A stretch of DNA of 55,823 bases from GCA-2733415 sp049609325 (GTDB taxonomy: Bacteria; Bacteroidota; Bacteroidia; Flavobacteriales; Flavobacteriaceae), in contig JBMYYK010000010.1 in the NCBI GenBank assembly GCA_049609325.1, positions 1-55,823 on the forward strand, read 5' to 3'. A program made the translations under genes and the position numbers. The notes below the pieces were generated by a model that was not told the origin of the DNA, did no database searches, and saw only the letters and a program-made list of their open reading frames with translations. Below are positions 1 to 9,087 of this stretch, in pieces (position 1 is the first letter of the stretch; every line of letters starts with the position of its first letter).

Positions 1-2
1 CT

Positions 3-494
3 GCAAATTCAGCTTATTACTTAGGAGTATTAAGTCAGAAGAAAAAAGCTTATGCGGATGCAGAAAAATATTATAGTGAATCTGCTAACTTACATACTGA
101 TGGTTACGAAAAAGCGAAAGTATATTACAAACTTGCTACAATCAGTAAAAAGAGAGGACAAAAAGCTAAAGCTAGAACTTATGCTCAAAAAACACTTGCT
201 GCTCAACCTTCATTCGGAAAAGCATACTTGTTAATTGCTGGATTATATGCGAGCTCTGCAAACAACTGTGGAACAACTCAATTTGAAAAAAGAGCAACAT
301 TTTGGTTAGCTGCAAACGTTGCCGAAAAAGCTGGACGAGTTAACGGTTCTTTAAAGAAAGCTGCTGCTAAAACTGCTGCTAATTACAGAGCTAAAGCTCC
401 TAGTAAGCAAGATATCTTTACTGAAGGTATGGGCGGTAAAACAGTAACTATTAAATGTTGGATTAACAAAACGGTTACAGTGCCTAACTTATAA
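3..494 (+). CDS. Tetratricopeptide repeat protein, C-terminal part (cut by window start)
   Basis: The reading frame is open from base 3 to the stop at 492-494, so only the C-terminal ~163 residues of a longer protein are present. The visible part has TPR-like helices rich in Ala, Tyr and Lys (for example YEKAKVYYKLATISKKRGQ), followed by a conserved tail with two Cys (NNCGT and IKCW). TPR proteins are protein-interaction scaffolds; in flavobacteria a gene like this commonly precedes lptC. The stop overlaps the lptC start (TAATG), which suggests translational coupling and a shared role in envelope or LPS transport. The family assignment rests on the repeat pattern and context; the N-terminus and any signal peptide lie outside the window. 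Confidence 0.8.
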   Translation, partial: ANSAYYLGVLSQKKKAYADAEKYYSESANLHTDGYEKAKVYYKLATISKKRGQKAKARTYAQKTLAAQPSFGKAYLLIAGLYASSANNCGTTQFEKRATFWLAANVAEKAGRVNGSLKKAAAKTAANYRAKAPSKQDIFTEGMGGKTVTIKCWINKTVTVPNL

Positions 495-1054
495 TGGCTA
501 GATTGTCACATAATATATACTTTAAGACTATTGCGATGTTATTCGCAATAGTCTTTTTTTCTTGTCAAGACAATTATGAAGACATTAAACGTATGCAACG
601 CAGCTCAACTGAACCTGCGGGGGTAGCAGAGCACATGAATCTCAAACATACCGATTCAGGACGAGTTATACTTCATTTGATTAGTGATAAAATGAAGGAC
701 TTTTCTAATAAAGAATTTGCGTACACCACATTTCCCGAAGGGCTAGAAGTTCATATTTTTGACGACAAACAACAGCAAACCACTATCTCATCAGATTATG
801 CCATTATATACTCTAAAACTGATTTAATTGATCTAAGAGGAAATGTGAAAATCGTAACTCATGATGGTAAAACTTTATTAGCTGAGCAATTGTATTATGA
901 CCAGAAAGCTGAATGGATATTCACAAATAATGAATACAAATACGAAGCAGAAGATGGTGGTTACAATATTGGTAAAGGTGGATTTGACGCCAACCAAGAC
1001 ATGAGTGTTTTTAGCTCATTAGACAACGACGGACAACAATATATAGATGATTAA
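494..1054 (+). CDS. lptC: LPS export ABC transporter periplasmic protein LptC
   Basis: A 186-residue protein with an N-terminal hydrophobic segment ending in a lipobox-like FFSC (residues ~21-24), then a beta-rich OstA/LptC-type domain. Typical pieces are the stretches around FPEGLEVHIFD, TTISSDYAIIYSKT and LRGNVKIVTHDGKTLLAEQLYYD, which match the LptC pattern of repeated beta strands. LptC passes LPS from the inner-membrane LptBFG extractor to the periplasmic LptA bridge. Here it looks lipid-anchored rather than held by a transmembrane helix, which I have the impression is common in Bacteroidota. It is coupled to the upstream TPR gene by a 1-base TAATG overlap and followed after 2 bases by a small membrane protein. 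Confidence 0.88.
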   Translation: MARLSHNIYFKTIAMLFAIVFFSCQDNYEDIKRMQRSSTEPAGVAEHMNLKHTDSGRVILHLISDKMKDFSNKEFAYTTFPEGLEVHIFDDKQQQTTISSDYAIIYSKTDLIDLRGNVKIVTHDGKTLLAEQLYYDQKAEWIFTNNEYKYEAEDGGYNIGKGGFDANQDMSVFSSLDNDGQQYIDD

Positions 1055-1056
1055 TC

Positions 1057-1278
1057 ATGAATAAATTAGGAAACTTATTTCAAGCAGCATACATTGGTTT
1101 TGCTGCGTTATTTTTATACCAAGCAATTATAAATTGGGGAGTACCAGGAGGTAAATCTTATTTGTATTTAGCAATTGTTGCTGTGGCGTTATTTAAGTTT
1201 TTCTTCAATAGAAAATACCGTAAACGCTTTGAAACACATTATAAAAAAAGAGAAGAAGAACAGAAGAAAAACAACTAA
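1057..1278 (+). CDS. Small conserved membrane protein downstream of lptC
   Basis: A 73-residue protein with two hydrophobic segments (about residues 8-26 and 34-50) joined by a short GVPGGKS turn, and a strongly basic C-terminal tail (RKYRKRFETHYKKREEEQKKNN) that should face the cytoplasm. I know no function. It starts 2 bases after the lptC stop, so it is part of the same transcript. A strong terminator follows directly. In relatives, as I recall, a protein of this kind sits between lptC and a CNNM/hemolysin gene; here that CNNM gene is 26 kb away. Confidence 0.8.
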   Translation: MNKLGNLFQAAYIGFAALFLYQAIINWGVPGGKSYLYLAIVAVALFKFFFNRKYRKRFETHYKKREEEQKKNN

Positions 1279-1283
1279 TTACT

Positions 1284-1319
1284 AAAACAAGCTTAATTGT
1301 ATTTCGCTTGTTTTTTTTT
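1284..1319. terminator. Bidirectional terminator between lptC operon and GHMP kinase
   Basis: Inverted repeat AAAACAAGC (1284-1292) / GCTTGTTTT (1306-1314) followed by a T run on the plus strand; on the minus strand the stem is preceded by an A run, so it can serve both convergent units. The kinase stop codon lies at its edge. Confidence 0.85.
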
Positions 1320-2235
1320 ACTGCAAAAGCATGTCATCAAAACTCAATATTGTATCGTAGCCTTTGTATTTAAAGTAGTTCAAGTCTGGCAGGCTCTTTA
1401 TGGTCACCATTACAAAGTCACCCCCCCAGGCTCCTAAACTTTTAACTTCGCCAACATAATCAGTAAATAATTGCTCTTTTACAGTTGGCAATTGCAGTAA
1501 GTCTGAGAGCAACATTTCATGCTCTCTTACCAGTTTTTCAAACTCACTTAACAACCTACAATCAATCAACTTTTCAGTAATAGCATTAACTTGCTTTACA
1601 GAATATTCTTTGTTGGCATCGGGCAATTCACGATAATGAGAAATCCCTTCTTTACTATCTTGTTTTTTATTCAAATACACAAAATACAAGTGGTCTTTAT
1701 AAGACGGGTTAAAACTCACAGGCGTTACATTGGCTATTGAGTTTTCAATTTCATACACCAAAGCACCATTAGTAATTGCACAAGCAATATCATACCCACT
1801 GCCTTTAAACGAATTCCAAAGTAATTTATACGGATCTACTTGCGCCCATTTTGCAATATTAGCAATTAATGTAGATGATGTTCCTAAACCAAATTCACGA
1901 GAAAAAGTCAATCTAGTTGTAACATCAAATCCTTCATTAGCTATTAAAAATTCTGGATTCAATGCTTGAGCGGCCAACAAAATTTCAACTAAAGTTGCAG
2001 CTATTGTGTTTGAGGTTTTACAAGAATTCAATTTAGAAAGTTCAAACCTATACTCGAACCACACATTGTTCTTGTCATCATAACTCCTCCAGTGTAACAC
2101 ATCTGTATGTGTTGTTTTAACACTTAAGTATTGTCCTTTATTCGTTGGCACAGCAAGAGCTTTTGCCCCATCTAACACCAAATATTCTCCAGTTAATAAT
2201 AACTTTCCGTGACTATAAAAAACTTTAACAGACAC
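1318..2235 (-). CDS. GYDIA-family GHMP kinase, probable mevalonate-pathway kinase
   Basis: A 305-residue GHMP-superfamily small-molecule kinase. It shows the N-terminal GKLLLTGEYLVLDGA motif, the glycine-rich ATP-binding loop EFGLGTSSTLIAN (~residues 115-127), and the signature GSGYDIA near residue 147 that names this family. The start is GTG, placed immediately after the HMG-CoA reductase stop (TAA then GTG, no gap), so translation is probably coupled. Pairing with HMG-CoA reductase suggests it phosphorylates mevalonate or phosphomevalonate, which is inference: the family has, as far as I know, no settled substrate. No other mevalonate genes lie in this window. Confidence 0.88.
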   Translation of the reverse strand: MSVKVFYSHGKLLLTGEYLVLDGAKALAVPTNKGQYLSVKTTHTDVLHWRSYDDKNNVWFEYRFELSKLNSCKTSNTIAATLVEILLAAQALNPEFLIANEGFDVTTRLTFSREFGLGTSSTLIANIAKWAQVDPYKLLWNSFKGSGYDIACAITNGALVYEIENSIANVTPVSFNPSYKDHLYFVYLNKKQDSKEGISHYRELPDANKEYSVKQVNAITEKLIDCRLLSEFEKLVREHEMLLSDLLQLPTVKEQLFTDYVGEVKSLGAWGGDFVMVTIKSLPDLNYFKYKGYDTILSFDDMLLQ

Positions 2236-3555
2236 TTAATTGGCTCTTAGTTTCTGAAACATATTTACCACTTCACTATGCACAACGGTTTTTCCTTCAA
2301 AATGATTCGCAACCATAGTTTTCTCTTCTGCTGTAGCCCCCAACTGATTTAAAATATTCATTAAATGCATTTTCATATGTCCTTTTTGAATCCCTGTAGT
2401 TGTTAATGACCTTAATGCTGCAAAATTTTGTGCTAATCCAGCAACAGCTACAATCTGCATTAGTTCTTTAGCCGATGGTTTCTCAAGCATTTCTAACGCC
2501 AACTTCACTAACGGATGTAAGTTGGTTAATCCGCCAACAGTTCCTAAAGCTAGTGGCAATTCTATCCAAAATTTAAACACCCCATTATCAACTGAGGCAT
2601 GCGTCAAACTACTATACTGACCGTTTTTAGCTGCATAAGCATGTACTCCCGCTTCAACAGCCCTAAAATCATTTCCTGTAGCTAAAATTACAGCATCAAT
2701 ACCGTTCATAATACCTTTATTATGAGTTACTGCCCTGTATGGCTCAATCTGAGCAATTTCTACAGCTTTCACAAATTTACTTACAAACTCTTCCGGAGAA
2801 ACATTATCATCTTCATTTAACTCTTCAATAGGACAAGACACTTCTGCTCTAACCAAACACTCAGGCACATAATTAGACAAAATACTCATAACTATTTCGA
2901 TTGCCTTTTCTTTTTCTGAAAAGCCCATAAAATTTTGAGCTTCATATTTGAATGTTTTTGCAAATTGCTCTAAGCAAGAATTTATAAAATTAGCCCCCAT
3001 TGCATCTAACGTTTCAAATGAACAATGCAACTGATAATAGTTCTCTAAAGCGTCTGTTTTATCTACCAATTCAATATCTAAAATTCCGCCTCCGCGTTTT
3101 TCCATATTAGTAGTTATTGCAGATGTTGCTTTTAGCAACTTAGGTTTTATAGCTTTAAAGAATTCTTGAAGTTTAGACACATCTCCCGTGTACATGAAAT
3201 GCACCTGACCAATTTTAGTTGTCGATATCACCTCTGCTTTAAATCCTCCTCTATCATACCAAAATTTCGCAGCTTTACTTGCAGCAGCAACAACCGAACT
3301 CTCTTCAATTGCCATAGGAATGGCATACAATCTATCATTGATTAAAAAATTAGGTGCAACTCCTAGCGGCAAATAATAATTCGTAATGGTATTTTCAATA
3401 AACTCATCATGGAGTTGTTGCAACTTATCATCTTCATTCCAATAGCGTTTAATTAACGCCTCAGCTTGTGCATTATCTTTAAAAAAAGTTGTGACAACCC
3501 AGGCCACTTTTTCTTGCTTGGTAAGCTTCGAAAATCCTTTTACAGGTTTTATCAT
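2236..3555 (-). CDS. Hydroxymethylglutaryl-CoA reductase, class II (degradative type)
   Basis: A 439-residue class II HMG-CoA reductase interconverting HMG-CoA and mevalonate. Catalytic candidates are visible: Glu84/85 in PMAIEESSVVAA, Lys280 in THNKGIMNGIDAV, Asp296 in ATGNDFRAVEAG and His393 in TGIQKGHMKMH. Soluble, with no membrane domain, as expected for class II. I use the ATG at 3555 rather than the longer frame to 3600, because a TATATTTG -7 promoter element lies at 3580-3587 and the extra 15 residues are unlike the family. Although named degradative from the Pseudomonas enzyme, in this lineage it more likely works in isoprenoid biosynthesis, as its pairing with a GHMP kinase suggests. 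Confidence 0.94.
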   Translation of the reverse strand: MIKPVKGFSKLTKQEKVAWVVTTFFKDNAQAEALIKRYWNEDDKLQQLHDEFIENTITNYYLPLGVAPNFLINDRLYAIPMAIEESSVVAAASKAAKFWYDRGGFKAEVISTTKIGQVHFMYTGDVSKLQEFFKAIKPKLLKATSAITTNMEKRGGGILDIELVDKTDALENYYQLHCSFETLDAMGANFINSCLEQFAKTFKYEAQNFMGFSEKEKAIEIVMSILSNYVPECLVRAEVSCPIEELNEDDNVSPEEFVSKFVKAVEIAQIEPYRAVTHNKGIMNGIDAVILATGNDFRAVEAGVHAYAAKNGQYSSLTHASVDNGVFKFWIELPLALGTVGGLTNLHPLVKLALEMLEKPSAKELMQIVAVAGLAQNFAALRSLTTTGIQKGHMKMHLMNILNQLGATAEEKTMVANHFEGKTVVHSEVVNMFQKLRAN

Positions 3556-3579
3556 GATTTTTAATCTAAAATATGTCAG

Positions 3580-3587
3580 CAAATATA
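3580..3587 (-). promoter_or_regulatory. -7 promoter element of HMG-CoA reductase operon
   Basis: On the minus strand this reads TATATTTG, a perfect TAnnTTTG element as recognised by the Bacteroidota primary sigma factor. Transcription would start near 3575, about 20 bases before the ATG at 3555. Confidence 0.65.
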
Positions 3588-3690
3588 CTATAAATGCCAT
3601 TATTTAACAGTTTATGTGACTTTTAGATTCATTTGATTTTGCTATATTGTCGGCTATTAAAGTTAAATCAATCAAGACCTAACTGTAATT

Positions 3691-5913
3691 ATGAAAAAAC
3701 TTACCTTTTTTATAGCGCTTTTCATGGCGGCTATCAGCATGGTACATGCACAAAAAAAACAAGTGACCTTAGAAGAAATCTGGGGTGGAGAATTCCGTGG
3801 TGAATATATGGATGCTTTGCATTCAATGAAAGATGGTGAGCACTACTCTGTTTTAGATTTTAATAGAGACTCTAGAAGTACATCTGTAAACAAATACAGC
3901 TATAAAACACTACAAAAAACTGCGACCTTGGTTGATTCAAAAAACATTCCTGAAATCGCTTATTTTAGTAACTACACCTTTAGTGATGATGAATCACAGT
4001 TATTATTAGCTACTGATATCTCTCCTATTTACCGTCACTCTTCTGTAGGTAAATATTATGTGTATAACATCAAAAACAAAACAACTAGTTTAGTTTCTGA
4101 AAACAGTATTCAAGAACCTACTTTTTCACCAGACGGTTCAAAAATTGCATACGTTTTTGAAAACAATATTTATTACAAAGATTTAAACTCAGGTAACATT
4201 ACTCAAGTGACCAATGATGGTTTAAAAAACGAAATCATCAATGGTGTTACTGATTGGGTATATGAAGAAGAATTTGCGTTTGTAAGAGCTTTTGAATGGA
4301 ACAAATCTGGGACAAAAATAGCTTACTTACGTTTTGACGAAGGTAATGTTCCTGAATTTTCAATGGATGTATACGGTACAAGCTTATACCAAACGCAACA
4401 AGTATTTAAGTATCCAAAAGCTGGAGAAGAGAATTCAAACGTTACGCTTTACATACATGATTTAAAAGCGAATAAAAACAATCAAATTACTGTAACTGAC
4501 TACGAATACATTCCACGATTACAATGGACAAATGATGCAAATGTGTTAAGTTTTCAAAAAACAAACAGACATCAGAATAAATTAGATTTAGTATTCGTAA
4601 ACGTCAAAGACTTATCTACAACAACAATTTTAACCGATACAGATGACGCCTATGTTGATGTTACAGACAACCTTACGTTTTTAAATGACAATAGTTTTAT
4701 TTGGACAAGTGAAAAAGATGGATACAACCACATTTACCACTATTCAAAAACTGGAAAATTAATTAACCAAGTTACTAAAGGAAACTGGGAAGTCACTAAC
4801 TACTACGGCTTTAATGAAGGCAAAAGTATTGTGTATTACCAATCTGTTGAAAACGGATCAATCAATAGAGATATTTACGCGATAAACATTGATGGTAAAA
4901 ACAAAAAACGTTTGTCTTCAAAAACGGGTACAAACAATGCTAAATTCAGCAATAGTTTTTCGTATTACATCAACACTTTTTCAAATAGCACTACCCCTAA
5001 TGAATTTACGCTTAACAATGCTAAAAACGGGAAGGTTATTAAAAACATCAAAGACAACTCTAAACTACAAGCAAAGGTTGCTAACTACGCAATTTCGCCA
5101 AAAGAATTTTCTACCATAAAAGTAAACGGTAACGATTTGAATATGTGGATGATTAAACCACACAACTTTGACTCGTCTAAAGCTTACCCATTACTTATGT
5201 ATCAATATTCTGGGCCAGGTTCACAACAAGTGGCTAATCGCTGGAATAGCGCTAATGATTACTGGTATCAGCACTTAGCACAACAAGGCTACATCATTGC
5301 ATGTATAGACGGTAGAGGAACTGGATTTAAAGGTAGAGACTTTAAAAAGGTGACACAAAAAGAATTAGGTAAATACGAAGTTGAAGATCAAATTCAAGCG
5401 GCAAAACAATTAGGTACCAGACCATATATTGATACTAGTAGAATTGGAATTTGGGGATGGAGCTACGGAGGTTTCATGAGTAGTAATGCCTTATTTAAAG
5501 GAAATGATGTATTCAAAATGGCTATAGCAGTTGCTCCTGTAACGTCGTGGCGTTTTTATGACACCGTATATACTGAACGTTATATGACTACTCCTCAAGA
5601 GAATGCTAGCGGTTATGATGACAATTCGCCAATAAATCATGTAGACAAACTAAAAGGCGATTACTTATTAATTCATGGTTCTGCAGATGACAATGTACAC
5701 TTACAAAACACTATGCGTTTAGTTGAAGCTTTAATTCAAGCTAACAAACAGTTTGAATGGGGAGTGTACCCAGATGATAACCACGGAATATATGGTGGTA
5801 ATACCCGTTTACATTTATATCAAAAAATGACCAATTTCATCAATGCAAAACTTGGTGATAAGAGAGAAAAAGTCATTACAAAAGAAGAAGAAGACGTTAA
5901 AATTAAAGGATAA
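3691..5913 (+). CDS. S9 family peptidase, dipeptidyl peptidase IV-like
   Basis: A 740-residue secreted prolyl-oligopeptidase-family protease. Residues 1-20 form a signal peptide ending in HAQ. An N-terminal beta-propeller (DPPIV_N) carries the YEEEF motif at 191-195, which in DPP-IV binds the substrate amino terminus. The C-terminal alpha/beta hydrolase domain has catalytic Ser591 in GWSYGG, Asp666/667 in GSADDNVH and His698 in DDNHGIYG. It should release X-Pro or X-Ala dipeptides from peptides in the periplasm or outside. The lysine/glutamate-rich tail is unusual but short. The next genes are two di/tripeptide transporters, so the locus forms a peptide-use module. Confidence 0.93.
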   Translation: MKKLTFFIALFMAAISMVHAQKKQVTLEEIWGGEFRGEYMDALHSMKDGEHYSVLDFNRDSRSTSVNKYSYKTLQKTATLVDSKNIPEIAYFSNYTFSDDESQLLLATDISPIYRHSSVGKYYVYNIKNKTTSLVSENSIQEPTFSPDGSKIAYVFENNIYYKDLNSGNITQVTNDGLKNEIINGVTDWVYEEEFAFVRAFEWNKSGTKIAYLRFDEGNVPEFSMDVYGTSLYQTQQVFKYPKAGEENSNVTLYIHDLKANKNNQITVTDYEYIPRLQWTNDANVLSFQKTNRHQNKLDLVFVNVKDLSTTTILTDTDDAYVDVTDNLTFLNDNSFIWTSEKDGYNHIYHYSKTGKLINQVTKGNWEVTNYYGFNEGKSIVYYQSVENGSINRDIYAINIDGKNKKRLSSKTGTNNAKFSNSFSYYINTFSNSTTPNEFTLNNAKNGKVIKNIKDNSKLQAKVANYAISPKEFSTIKVNGNDLNMWMIKPHNFDSSKAYPLLMYQYSGPGSQQVANRWNSANDYWYQHLAQQGYIIACIDGRGTGFKGRDFKKVTQKELGKYEVEDQIQAAKQLGTRPYIDTSRIGIWGWSYGGFMSSNALFKGNDVFKMAIAVAPVTSWRFYDTVYTERYMTTPQENASGYDDNSPINHVDKLKGDYLLIHGSADDNVHLQNTMRLVEALIQANKQFEWGVYPDDNHGIYGGNTRLHLYQKMTNFINAKLGDKREKVITKEEEDVKIKG

Positions 5914-5935
5914 CTAACCAAAATACTATATACTT

Positions 5936-7351
5936 ATGTCAACAACAGCAATACACCCAAGTGAAAAACAACTGTTCGGTCATCCGGCTGGATTATACGT
6001 TCTGTTTTTCGTAGAAATGTGGGAGCGTTTCTCATACTACGGAATGAGAGCGATATTAACTCTATTTTTAGCGGCGCCTGTAATATTAGGTAGTCCACAA
6101 TCAGGGTACGGATGGTCTAATGCTGAGACCTTATCCTTTTACGGTACGTACACTATGTTTGTATACCTAACTTCTATACCAGGAGGTATTATAGCTGACA
6201 AATTCATAGGGCAGAAAAAGGCCGTAATGCTTGGGGGAATTTTACTTTGCTTAGGGCATGGTATATTAGCTGTTGATGCACAATGGGCATTTTTTACAGG
6301 TTTAATTTTAATTGTAATTGGTGTAGGGTTTTTAAAACCCAACATTTCAACTATGGTTGGAGGATTGTATAAACAAGGTGATGACCGCCGTGACAAAGGA
6401 TTTTACATCTTTTATATCGGTATCAACTTAGGGGCTTTCTTAGGAGCTCTTGCTGTGGGTATTGTAGCTGCAGAATACGGATGGCATTACGGATTTGGTT
6501 TAGCAGGTATTGGAATGGCATTAGGACAGCTTGTCTATATGTTTGGTCTAAAATACTTAGAAGGTATAGGTGAATTTTTAGGTAAAAAAGATTCTCCTAA
6601 TAAAGAGCTTATGAATAAACCATTAACAAAAGTTGAAAAAGACAGAATGTTAGTGATGTTCTTATCGTTTTTAATCATTATCGTATTCTGGGGAGCTTTT
6701 GAACAAGCTGGAGGATTAATGAGTTTATATACAGAACAAAAAACTGACCGTTTTATTTCATTATTAAATTATGAAGTTCCAGCTGCTACATTTCAATCTG
6801 TAAACGCGTTCTTCATCATCACTTTAGGAACTTTAGTTGGGAGTTTCTGGTATAAATGGGGACGTAAAGGTAAAGAGTCATCGTCATTATTTAAAATGGC
6901 CATTGGAGTTATCATCATGGCATTTGGATTTTTCTTCATGACAAAAGCAAGTACAGAAGTAGTTATGAACGGATCTGAAGTTGCTGAAAAATCAGCTATG
7001 ATTTGGTTAATACTAGCGTATTTATTTCATACAATTGGTGAACTATGTACCTCACCAGTAGCCTTATCTTTCATCACAAAATTAGCACCTATAAAATATT
7101 CTTCATTTATGATGGGAGCCTATTTTGCTGCTACAGGTTTAGGTAACAAAGTAGCTGGTTTTGTAGGTGAGCTATCTGAAGGTGCTGGAGAATTTCAAGT
7201 ATTTACCGGAATTGCAGTATTCTGTACATTATTCGGAGTATTAATTCTTTTAATACTAAAACCTCTAAAACGTTTAACTCATGGTGCCGAAGATATTGAA
7301 GGTACAAACTATGAAGAAGCTGAAGGTTTTGAAATAGCAGACAACAACTAA
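5936..7351 (+). CDS. POT family proton-dependent oligopeptide transporter
   Basis: A 471-residue major-facilitator-type transporter with about 12-14 hydrophobic segments. Family signatures are the ExxERFSYYGMR motif in helix 1 (around residues 27-38), which carries proton-coupling residues, and the PTR2 motif FYIFYIGINLGAFLGAL (~residues 156-172). It imports di- and tripeptides with protons across the inner membrane. It starts 22 bases after the DPP-IV-like peptidase and is probably co-transcribed, so peptides released by that enzyme could be its substrates. The next gene is a paralogue, separated by a hairpin. Confidence 0.93.
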   Translation: MSTTAIHPSEKQLFGHPAGLYVLFFVEMWERFSYYGMRAILTLFLAAPVILGSPQSGYGWSNAETLSFYGTYTMFVYLTSIPGGIIADKFIGQKKAVMLGGILLCLGHGILAVDAQWAFFTGLILIVIGVGFLKPNISTMVGGLYKQGDDRRDKGFYIFYIGINLGAFLGALAVGIVAAEYGWHYGFGLAGIGMALGQLVYMFGLKYLEGIGEFLGKKDSPNKELMNKPLTKVEKDRMLVMFLSFLIIIVFWGAFEQAGGLMSLYTEQKTDRFISLLNYEVPAATFQSVNAFFIITLGTLVGSFWYKWGRKGKESSSLFKMAIGVIIMAFGFFFMTKASTEVVMNGSEVAEKSAMIWLILAYLFHTIGELCTSPVALSFITKLAPIKYSSFMMGAYFAATGLGNKVAGFVGELSEGAGEFQVFTGIAVFCTLFGVLILLILKPLKRLTHGAEDIEGTNYEEAEGFEIADNN

Positions 7352-7360
7352 AACACAAGT

Positions 7361-7400
7361 AGTCATCACTTGATTGATATAATTCAGTGGTGACTTTTTT
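7361..7400 (+). terminator. Terminator-like hairpin between the two POT genes
   Basis: Stem AGTCATCACT (7361-7370) with AGTGGTGACT (7386-7395), one G-U pair, followed by TTTTTT. It ends only about 20 bases before the ATG of the second transporter, so it may reduce rather than abolish read-through. Confidence 0.7.
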
Positions 7401-7420
7401 ATAATTACATATCAATTTTT

Positions 7421-8998
7421 ATGAGTACAACAGCAAAATATCGCTTTGAAGGTTCAGAAATGAACAGAAAATTACTTTTAGGACACCCAAGTGGTTTGTT
7501 TATTTTATTTTTTACAGAAATGTGGGAACGTTTTTCTTATTACGGAATGCGTGCCTTATTAGTTTTATTTTTAACCTCAGCTTTAATTGATGGTGGTTGG
7601 GCATGGTCTAGAGAAGAAGCTTTAGGCTTATATGGTACGTATACCATGTTAGTATATTTCACTCCTATTCTTGGTGGATTTTTAGCTGATAAATATTTAG
7701 GCTATCGCTGGGCTGTTGCTTTAGGAGCGTTAATTATGACTATTGGTCACGCTTCTATGGCTTTAGATACGCCATGGGGGTTATATATTGGTATTGGATG
7801 TTTAGTTGCTGGAAACGGTTTATTTAAACCAAATATCACGTCTATCATCAATGGTATTTATGTGAATGCTCAAGGTAAAAAAGATGGTGCATTCACCATA
7901 TTTTACATGGGAGTAAATGCTGGTGCATTCTTAGGAATCATGTTGTGTGGTTATGTTGGTGAAACTCAAGGATGGCACTGGGGATTCGGTTTAGCTGGAA
8001 TATTTATGTTTATTGGAATGTTACAATTCTGGTTTGCTCAGGGTATTTTTGGAAACATCGGATTAGCCCCTAGTAAAAACATCGATTTATCTGATGCCAT
8101 AGATAATAATGATGAAGACACTTTTAAACAGGAAGAAGTTACACCTGCTGTACAACGTGACCGTTATATTGTAGTTGGAATTTTAGCATTTTTTACTGTA
8201 TTCTTCTGGGCCGCATTTGAACAAGCTGGAGGATCAATGACAATTTTTGCAGCTGATTACACCAATAGAGTTTTAGTAGGTAATGCGGCTAATATTTTTA
8301 GAATTGCTAACACATTACTTACAATTGTACCATTAATCATTATCACATATGTGTTGTTTAAGCTCTTTCAAATTACATTTAAAAAATATGCAATTTCCAA
8401 CCTTGCCTTAGGGTTTAGTTTTGTGATTATATGGGGAATTGTATTATGGATGTTGAACAACCAATTTAATGATGAATCTACTGAAATACCTGCCTCATGG
8501 TTTGGAATTTTAAATTCATTCTACATTATTGCTTTCGCGCCTTTAGTATCTAAAATCTGGGAAAGTAAATACAACCCATCTGCTACTGCTAAATTCGGAA
8601 TTGGATTAATCTTATTAGGATTAGGTTTCGGGATTTTAGCCTACGGATCATCTACGATACCTCAAGGAGCACAAACGGCTTCTGTAAGTATCATCTGGTT
8701 AATTTTAGCATATTTATTACATACTTTAGGTGAATTGAGTTTATCTCCAGTAGGGTTATCATACGTATCAAAACTAGTACCTGCAACCAAAATAGGGATG
8801 ATGTTTGGGTTATGGTATATTGCTATAGGTATGGGTAATAAAGCAGCCGGATCTATGGGAGGTATGATTGATAAAATTACTGCAGAATACTCTATGACAA
8901 CATTCTTCTTAATATTTACAATAGTACCAATTGCTGCTGGTTTAATATTAATTGGCTTAACACCTATAGTTAAAAAACTAATGCACGGTGTAAAATAA
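7421..8998 (+). CDS. POT family proton-dependent oligopeptide transporter (second copy)
   Basis: A 525-residue paralogue of the preceding transporter. It has the same ExxERFSYYGMR motif (FTEMWERFSYYGMRALL, ~residues 31-47) and PTR2-type motif FTIFYMGVNAGAFLGIM. It is longer than its neighbour because of extra segments in the middle, including a hydrophilic acidic loop near residues 215-240 (DAIDNNDEDTFKQEE). Tandem POT genes in one cell usually differ in peptide preference; which peptides each prefers cannot be read here. An ATG at 7421 is used; an alternative at 7457 would remove 12 residues upstream of the conserved MNRKLLLGHPSG region. Confidence 0.92.
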   Translation: MSTTAKYRFEGSEMNRKLLLGHPSGLFILFFTEMWERFSYYGMRALLVLFLTSALIDGGWAWSREEALGLYGTYTMLVYFTPILGGFLADKYLGYRWAVALGALIMTIGHASMALDTPWGLYIGIGCLVAGNGLFKPNITSIINGIYVNAQGKKDGAFTIFYMGVNAGAFLGIMLCGYVGETQGWHWGFGLAGIFMFIGMLQFWFAQGIFGNIGLAPSKNIDLSDAIDNNDEDTFKQEEVTPAVQRDRYIVVGILAFFTVFFWAAFEQAGGSMTIFAADYTNRVLVGNAANIFRIANTLLTIVPLIIITYVLFKLFQITFKKYAISNLALGFSFVIIWGIVLWMLNNQFNDESTEIPASWFGILNSFYIIAFAPLVSKIWESKYNPSATAKFGIGLILLGLGFGILAYGSSTIPQGAQTASVSIIWLILAYLLHTLGELSLSPVGLSYVSKLVPATKIGMMFGLWYIAIGMGNKAAGSMGGMIDKITAEYSMTTFFLIFTIVPIAAGLILIGLTPIVKKLMHGVK

Positions 8999-9006
8999 AT
9001 ATCATT

Positions 9007-9035
9007 AAAAAAGCATCAACTCTGATGCTTTTTTA
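9007..9035 (+). terminator. Terminator after POT pair
   Basis: Stem AAAAAGCATCA / TGATGCTTTTT around 9007-9033 with a T-rich tail, starting about 9 bases after the transporter stop. Confidence 0.85.
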
Positions 9036-9087
9036 GTAATTTGTAATTGTGGCAAGTTATTTGCGACTCTAATAAAAAAACAACAGA

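Noticed and set aside
1730..1969. Plus-strand open frame within the GHMP kinase
   Set aside because: Antisense of a conserved kinase core; no family resemblance and no promoter.
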